DNA from: Candidatus Falkowbacteria bacterium CG10_big_fil_rev_8_21_14_0_10_43_11
GTDB taxonomy: Bacteria; Patescibacteriota; Patescibacteriia; Patescibacteriales; XYC2-FULL-47-12
Length of the DNA stretch: 14,612 bases
NCBI GenBank assembly: GCA_002778635.1
Contig: PFAS01000070.1
Span: 1 to 14,612 of the forward strand
Direction of reading: 5' to 3'
Each line of letters begins with the position of its first letter. Position 1 is the stretch's first letter. A program made the translations under genes and the position numbers. This document shows, piece after piece, positions 11,787-14,612 of this stretch. Under the pieces are notes generated by a model. It was not told the DNA's origin, did not search any database, and saw nothing but the letters and a program-made list of their open reading frames with translations.

Positions 11787-13275
11787 TCTTTCTGAAAACA
11801 ATCGCGTTGGGAATATTCCGCGTTGGGCCTTCTTTATAAACACCATTATAGTAAAGCGCCCGAGAAGCTCCGCCATCAAGGTTTATTACATATTCAACTT
11901 CCAATTTTTTTAAAATATCAGCCAAATCAGGGATAGTCGCATTATAGGCAATCATCAAATAGATAAAATTATTTTTAACAGCAAAAGCATTGCGAGCGGT
12001 TTTTGTTTTTATTTGCTTTTCGTCTAAATCCCATTCAATTAAATAATTAAGTCCTTCTTCAATTATTCTCGGCTTATTGCCGAATGCCGCTTGAATTTCA
12101 ACATTATATTTATTTTTAAAATTTTGTTCAGAGATAAATGATTTGTGCGTATCTTTAAAATAATAAAAATTATTATCAACATCAAAAACCAATAAGGGAC
12201 CAGTTGTCCAATATTTAAAATTATCCGCATTTATGAATTTTTTTAAATTACTGTTATAAACCGGATAAAAATAACTGTTTATTTTTACCTTGCAGGAGGC
12301 GTAGTCCGGCGGACAGAAATACGTTCCGTTGATGCCGGCAAAACCGTTATTGTCTTCTACAAAATCAGCTAAAGATTTAGCACTGCAATTATTATCGCAA
12401 TCCTCGCTGTTTGCAGTGTCGGTAATAATTTCCAAACTTGGATCGCGCAAATCAATCGTAATTATATCAACTTTAAACTCATCGCCTTTGGCGGTAGTAA
12501 TTTTCGTATATTCATACCTGCTATATTGATCAATTGATTCGTCTAAAATATTTTTATTCACTAGCGCCAAATCTTTTTTGGTAATCCCCAAACCTTTCTC
12601 GCGCATAATGGCGAAGGCGTCTTCCGGCCGACCGAGATAATAGCGTTTTTGATCCGCTGGATTGATATACCAAGCCTCACCCTTTTCCTCCGCCTGTATT
12701 ACAATCCTGCCTGATAATCTGGCGGTTAAATTTTTATCAAACTGCGGTTCTGCGGCAGTAGCATTTTTATTGTCTGCGATTTTTACTCCTGCTACTTGCG
12801 GCTGCCCAACGCCCGCTGGAATTTTTGTCAGATCAGCATTCGTTATGCCCAGCCCCAGCTCTCGCATAATGCTAAACGCATCGTTGGGCCAGCCTAAATA
12901 ATATCTCTTCTTATTTTCCGGATAAATATACCATGCCTCGCCATTACGCTCCACGTCCAGTAAAATTTGGCCTGATAAACGATTAGCTGTTGTGCCGGCC
13001 TGCGCCGCCGCTTGCGGGAACAGCAGAAAAAATACAGCGACAGCCATAACAATGGCAATAATATCAACCAGCAAATCCTTTAAATCAAAATTGGTTTTGC
13101 GCCAAAATTTGTCATATAATTCTTTTATTATACTAATAGCTAACGCGCCGACGGCTGCCAAAATCCAGCTGGAAAATATTAAAAAAATATAAAACAACAA
13201 AAAAGCTACAACGAAATGCACGTATTTTTCATAAACTCCATAATATACTCCCTGTAAAAATTTAGATATTTTCAT
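11758..13275 (-). CDS. Membrane-anchored phosphodiester glycosidase (NAGPA-like) with two GEAWY repeats
   Basis: I start at ATG 13275; a longer frame would overlap the tRNA gene. The 505-aa product has membrane segments at about 18-50 and 68-88 with 'HFVVAFLLFYIF...KELYDKFW...FDLKDLLVD', similar to small VanZ/YfiM-type membrane domains. Two ~46-residue repeats follow (99-144 and 187-233), each 'RLSG.I......GEAWYI.P..KRYYLG.P.DAF.IMRE.GLGIT', of a type I associate with CPR surface proteins. The C-terminal domain (about 260-495) looks like a phosphodiester glycosidase: 'GFAGINGTYF' (311-320), 'TTGPLLVF' (357-364), 'AFAV' and 'VINLDGGASRALYYNG' (463-478), then 'TRNIPNAIVF'. It probably acts on extracellular sugar phosphodiesters; the substrate is unknown. 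The last residues come from a repeat. Confidence 0.85.
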   Translation of the reverse strand: MKISKFLQGVYYGVYEKYVHFVVAFLLFYIFLIFSSWILAAVGALAISIIKELYDKFWRKTNFDLKDLLVDIIAIVMAVAVFFLLFPQAAAQAGTTANRLSGQILLDVERNGEAWYIYPENKKRYYLGWPNDAFSIMRELGLGITNADLTKIPAGVGQPQVAGVKIADNKNATAAEPQFDKNLTARLSGRIVIQAEEKGEAWYINPADQKRYYLGRPEDAFAIMREKGLGITKKDLALVNKNILDESIDQYSRYEYTKITTAKGDEFKVDIITIDLRDPSLEIITDTANSEDCDNNCSAKSLADFVEDNNGFAGINGTYFCPPDYASCKVKINSYFYPVYNSNLKKFINADNFKYWTTGPLLVFDVDNNFYYFKDTHKSFISEQNFKNKYNVEIQAAFGNKPRIIEEGLNYLIEWDLDEKQIKTKTARNAFAVKNNFIYLMIAYNATIPDLADILKKLEVEYVINLDGGASRALYYNGVYKEGPTRNIPNAIVFRKTSPPISPLP

Positions 13276-13281
13276 ATTGGC

Positions 13282-13290
13282 ATTATAGCA
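13282..13290 (-). promoter_or_regulatory. Extended -10 promoter for a leaderless glycosidase mRNA
   Basis: On the minus strand TGCTATAAT (13290-13282) is a perfect extended -10 element. Transcription would begin about seven bases on, at or next to the ATG at 13275, so the mRNA is probably leaderless. No -35 match is seen. Confidence 0.72.
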
Positions 13291-13294
13291 TAAG

Positions 13295-13322
13295 AAAATC
13301 CACCCGGAAAAAGGTGGATTTT
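13295..13322 (-). terminator. Terminator of the tRNA-Gly gene
   Basis: AAAATCCACC (13295-13304) and GGTGGATTTT (13313-13322) form a perfect 10-bp stem just downstream of the tRNA on the minus strand. It separates the tRNA from the glycosidase promoter. Confidence 0.88.
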
Positions 13323-13325
13323 TAT

Positions 13326-13400
13326 TGGAGCGGGCAACGGGAATCGAACCCGTATCTCCAGCTTGGAAGGCTAGCATAATAGCCGTTATACTATACCCGC
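13326..13400 (-). tRNA. tRNA-Gly (anticodon UCC), CCA encoded
   Basis: The minus strand from 13400 begins GCGGGTATAGTATAACGGCT, with acceptor stem GCGGGTA pairing to TGCCCGC (one T-G pair), discriminator T and an encoded CCA at 13328-13326. The anticodon loop reads CTTCCAA with the anticodon TCC, and the T-arm contains GGGTTCGATTCCC. It is closely similar to E. coli glyT as I recall it. It reads GGA and, by wobble, GGG codons. It lies 28 bases after dus, the gene for an enzyme that modifies tRNA D-loops, on the same strand. A terminator follows. Confidence 0.96.
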
Positions 13401-13411
13401 GAAACAAAATT

Positions 13412-13440
13412 ATCTTATCATAACAAAATTAAATTGTAAA
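13412..13440 (-). promoter_or_regulatory. Probable promoter of tRNA-Gly, overlapping the end of dus
   Basis: On the minus strand TTTACA (13440-13435) lies in the last dus codons; 17 bases later comes TAAGAT (13417-13412). A start near 13405 gives a short 5' leader for the tRNA. Confidence 0.55.
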
Positions 13441-14436
13441 TTCTTTTACTATTTTTTTCACTTCATCAACGCTATCAATCGCCATTAATTTTATCCTTAA
13501 TTCTTTCGCGCCCTTAAATCCATTAGCGTATGCCTTAAAATGTTTTTTCATTATTGAAAAGTTCTTCTTATCCCTATATAATCTGTCAAATAAAACCGCG
13601 TGCTCTACCATTATTTTTAACTTTTCTTTAATATCCAACTCCCTCTCCTTACTAAGGAGAGGGCTGGGGTGAGGTTGAAAAAACCACGGCTTTCCTAATG
13701 CTCCCCGCCCTATCATTACGCCGTCAACGCCATACTCCCGCGCTTTTGCGTGCGCGTCTTCCAGACTCTCCACATCGCCATTTCCAATTATTAGCGTACC
13801 CGTGCCTTTCGCCAATTTCATAACTTTCTTCGCTTCGCTCCAATGCGCCGGCACATCCGACATTTCTTTGCGCGTGCGGCCGTGAACAATAATCACCGCT
13901 GGCTTTACTGCAAGCAATGCCGGAACCCAAGTTTCTGTTTCGTTTTTGCTATACCCGATTCGCGTCTTTACTGAAACCGGCAATTTGCCCGCGCCTTCTT
14001 TTGTCGCCAAAATAATTTCCTGCGCGAGTTTATAATTTTTCATCAACGCCGCACCCGCGCCCTGCTTTTCTATTTTTCTATCCGGGCACCCCATATTAAT
14101 ATCAATGCCGTCAAAACCGAGTTTCTTTATAATTTTTGCCGCCTGATAAAATTTCTTCGGGTCAGAACCAAAAATTTGCGCCACGATCGGACGCTCGTTT
14201 GGTTTAAATTTCAAATCTATCAGCATATTTTTGTATCCTTTTTCTGAAGTTAAACCATTAACTGAAACAAACTCGGTCCAAAGCACGTCCGGCTTACCAT
14301 ATTTAACAAACATCTGCCGAAACGCTTCGTCAGTAACATCCGACATCGGCGCTAAACACATAATCGGTTTCTTTTGCCGTCGGCTCCTCTTTAACAATTT
14401 TATCCAAAAACCCAAATTTGGCTGTTCTGTTTTCAT
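13429..14436 (-). CDS. dus: tRNA-dihydrouridine synthase (Dus family)
   Basis: A flavin enzyme that reduces uridines in the tRNA D-loop with NADPH. Length is 335 aa (family ~310-340). Motifs: 'CLAPMSDVTDEAFR' at 27-40 (FMN-binding strand), 'VAQIFGSDP' at 85-93, 'DINMGCPDRKIEKQGAGAAL' at 112-131 with Cys117 as the catalytic cysteine, 'VKTRIG' at 156-161, 'VHGRTRKEM' at 184-192, 'IIGNGDV' at 216-222 and 'GVMIGRGALGKPWFF' at 239-253. The tail 'KKHFKAYANGFKGAKELR' fits the Dus tRNA-binding domain. Residues 254-267 (QPHPSPLLSKEREL) come from an in-frame palindromic repeat inserted in a loop of the usual alignment. No ribosome site is seen. Which position it modifies cannot be told. Confidence 0.95.
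   Translation of the reverse strand: MKTEQPNLGFWIKLLKRSRRQKKPIMCLAPMSDVTDEAFRQMFVKYGKPDVLWTEFVSVNGLTSEKGYKNMLIDLKFKPNERPIVAQIFGSDPKKFYQAAKIIKKLGFDGIDINMGCPDRKIEKQGAGAALMKNYKLAQEIILATKEGAGKLPVSVKTRIGYSKNETETWVPALLAVKPAVIIVHGRTRKEMSDVPAHWSEAKKVMKLAKGTGTLIIGNGDVESLEDAHAKAREYGVDGVMIGRGALGKPWFFQPHPSPLLSKERELDIKEKLKIMVEHAVLFDRLYRDKKNFSIMKKHFKAYANGFKGAKELRIKLMAIDSVDEVKKIVKEFTI
13636..13677 (-). repeat. In-frame palindromic element C inside dus
   Basis: CCCTCTCCTTA (13641-13651) and TAAGGAGAGGG (13653-13663) are perfect 11-bp arms around one base. The unit is bounded by CAAC and GTTG and spans 42 bases, exactly codons 254-267 of dus. A related CCTCACCCC-type segment lies at 11751-11786. Confidence 0.85.
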
Positions 14437-14471
14437 TGTTAATATTTAATATCAATTTTTCTAACCCCATC

Positions 14472-14500
14472 AATCTATCACAAAAATTCAATATCTTCAA
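14472..14500 (-). promoter_or_regulatory. Probable promoter of dus
   Basis: On the minus strand TTGAAG (14500-14495) and TAGATT (14477-14472) are spaced by 17 bases. A start near 14465 leaves a ~28-base leader without a Shine-Dalgarno site. Confidence 0.5.
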
Positions 14501-14516
14501 CTTTACTGCCATTAAC

Positions 14517-14542
14517 AAAACCTTCTCAATTAAGAAGGTTTT
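14517..14542 (-). terminator. Terminator of the gene ending at 14567
   Basis: AAAACCTTCT (14517-14526) and AGAAGGTTTT (14533-14542) form a perfect 10-bp stem with a 6-base loop. It lies 25 bases after the TAA of the minus-strand gene that enters from the right. Confidence 0.85.
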
Positions 14543-14566
14543 GTTTTATATTCATTTGTCGCTATC

Positions 14567-14611
14567 TTAAAACCCCGGGCCCGGTATCCCACCGCCTCCG
14601 GCAGCGCCCGG
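14567..14611 (-). CDS. C-terminal end of an unidentified Gly-rich protein (5' part outside window)
   Basis: A minus-strand frame enters from the right edge and ends PGAAGGGGIPGPGF with TAA at 14567-14569. The higher GC content of this stretch than its surroundings, the Gly/Pro-rich tail and the well-placed terminator just downstream support a real gene end. Only 14 residues are visible, so no function can be assigned. Confidence 0.55.
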   Translation of the reverse strand, partial: PGAAGGGGIPGPGF

Positions 14612-14612
14612 C

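Noticed and set aside
13276..13407. N-terminal 44-residue extension of the glycosidase frame
   Set aside because: It runs through the tRNA-Gly gene and its terminator; the ATG at 13275 is preceded by a perfect extended -10 box.
1..14612. CRISPR array, insertion sequence with transposase, prophage or rRNA
   Set aside because: No regularly spaced direct repeats of CRISPR type, no transposase, integrase or phage structural motifs and no rRNA sequence were seen.

Overview
The window looks like a chromosomal piece of a small-genome bacterium, most likely of the Patescibacteria (CPR), Parcubacteria-like. This placement is an inference. It rests on the AT-rich intergenic DNA, compact mixed-strand layout, many short genes without homologues I recognise, core genes without Shine-Dalgarno sites, and a surface protein with paired 'GEAWY(I)xP..KRYYLG' repeats of a kind I associate with that group. 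TAA, TGA and ATG/GTG/TTG are used as in genetic code 11; there is no sign of stop reassignment.

Layout. 1-308: C-terminus of the GTPase/ATPase YchF (+), convergent with a small unknown gene at 323-682 (-). 920-3561: a purine operon purB-purE-purC (+). purB is frameshifted and lacks the catalytic middle of the protein; purE and purC look intact. A strong terminator follows purC. 3806-5050: glyA with its own consensus promoter. 5177-5644 (-): a membrane/coiled-coil gene split by an in-frame TAA. 5808-6677: folD, catalytic residues present but NADP-motif altered. 6726-7188: hicB-hicA toxin-antitoxin pair, its -35 box overlapping the folD stop. 7199-9271: recQ. 9306-10439: an operon of small unknown genes with strong Shine-Dalgarno sites, including a second gene interrupted by an in-frame TAA. 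10511-11305: a Trm9/ABH8-like methyltransferase. 11478-11687: a small Cys/His-rich protein behind a long inverted repeat. 11758-13275 (-): membrane-anchored phosphodiester glycosidase, probably leaderless. 13326-13400 (-): tRNA-Gly(UCC). 13429-14436 (-): tRNA-dihydrouridine synthase. 14567-14611 (-): end of a further gene.

Functional links. GlyA (serine to glycine plus methylene-THF) and FolD (methylene- to formyl-THF) form a one-carbon module that could feed purine synthesis. PurE-PurC-PurB would carry N5-CAIR to AICAR, but the broken purB suggests that step is lost or done elsewhere. Dus and the Trm9-like methyltransferase are both tRNA-modification candidates, and dus lies directly upstream of a tRNA gene.

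The most unusual signal is a set of palindromic repeats inside genes. The methyltransferase holds a perfect 30-bp palindrome and a 48-nt three-stem structure. Both are exact multiples of three, in frame, and bounded by GTTAA...TTAAC. dus holds a 42-nt in-frame repeat of another type, and a relative of it supplies the C-terminus and stop of the glycosidase gene. These look like mobile palindromic elements that insert into coding sequence without breaking the frame.
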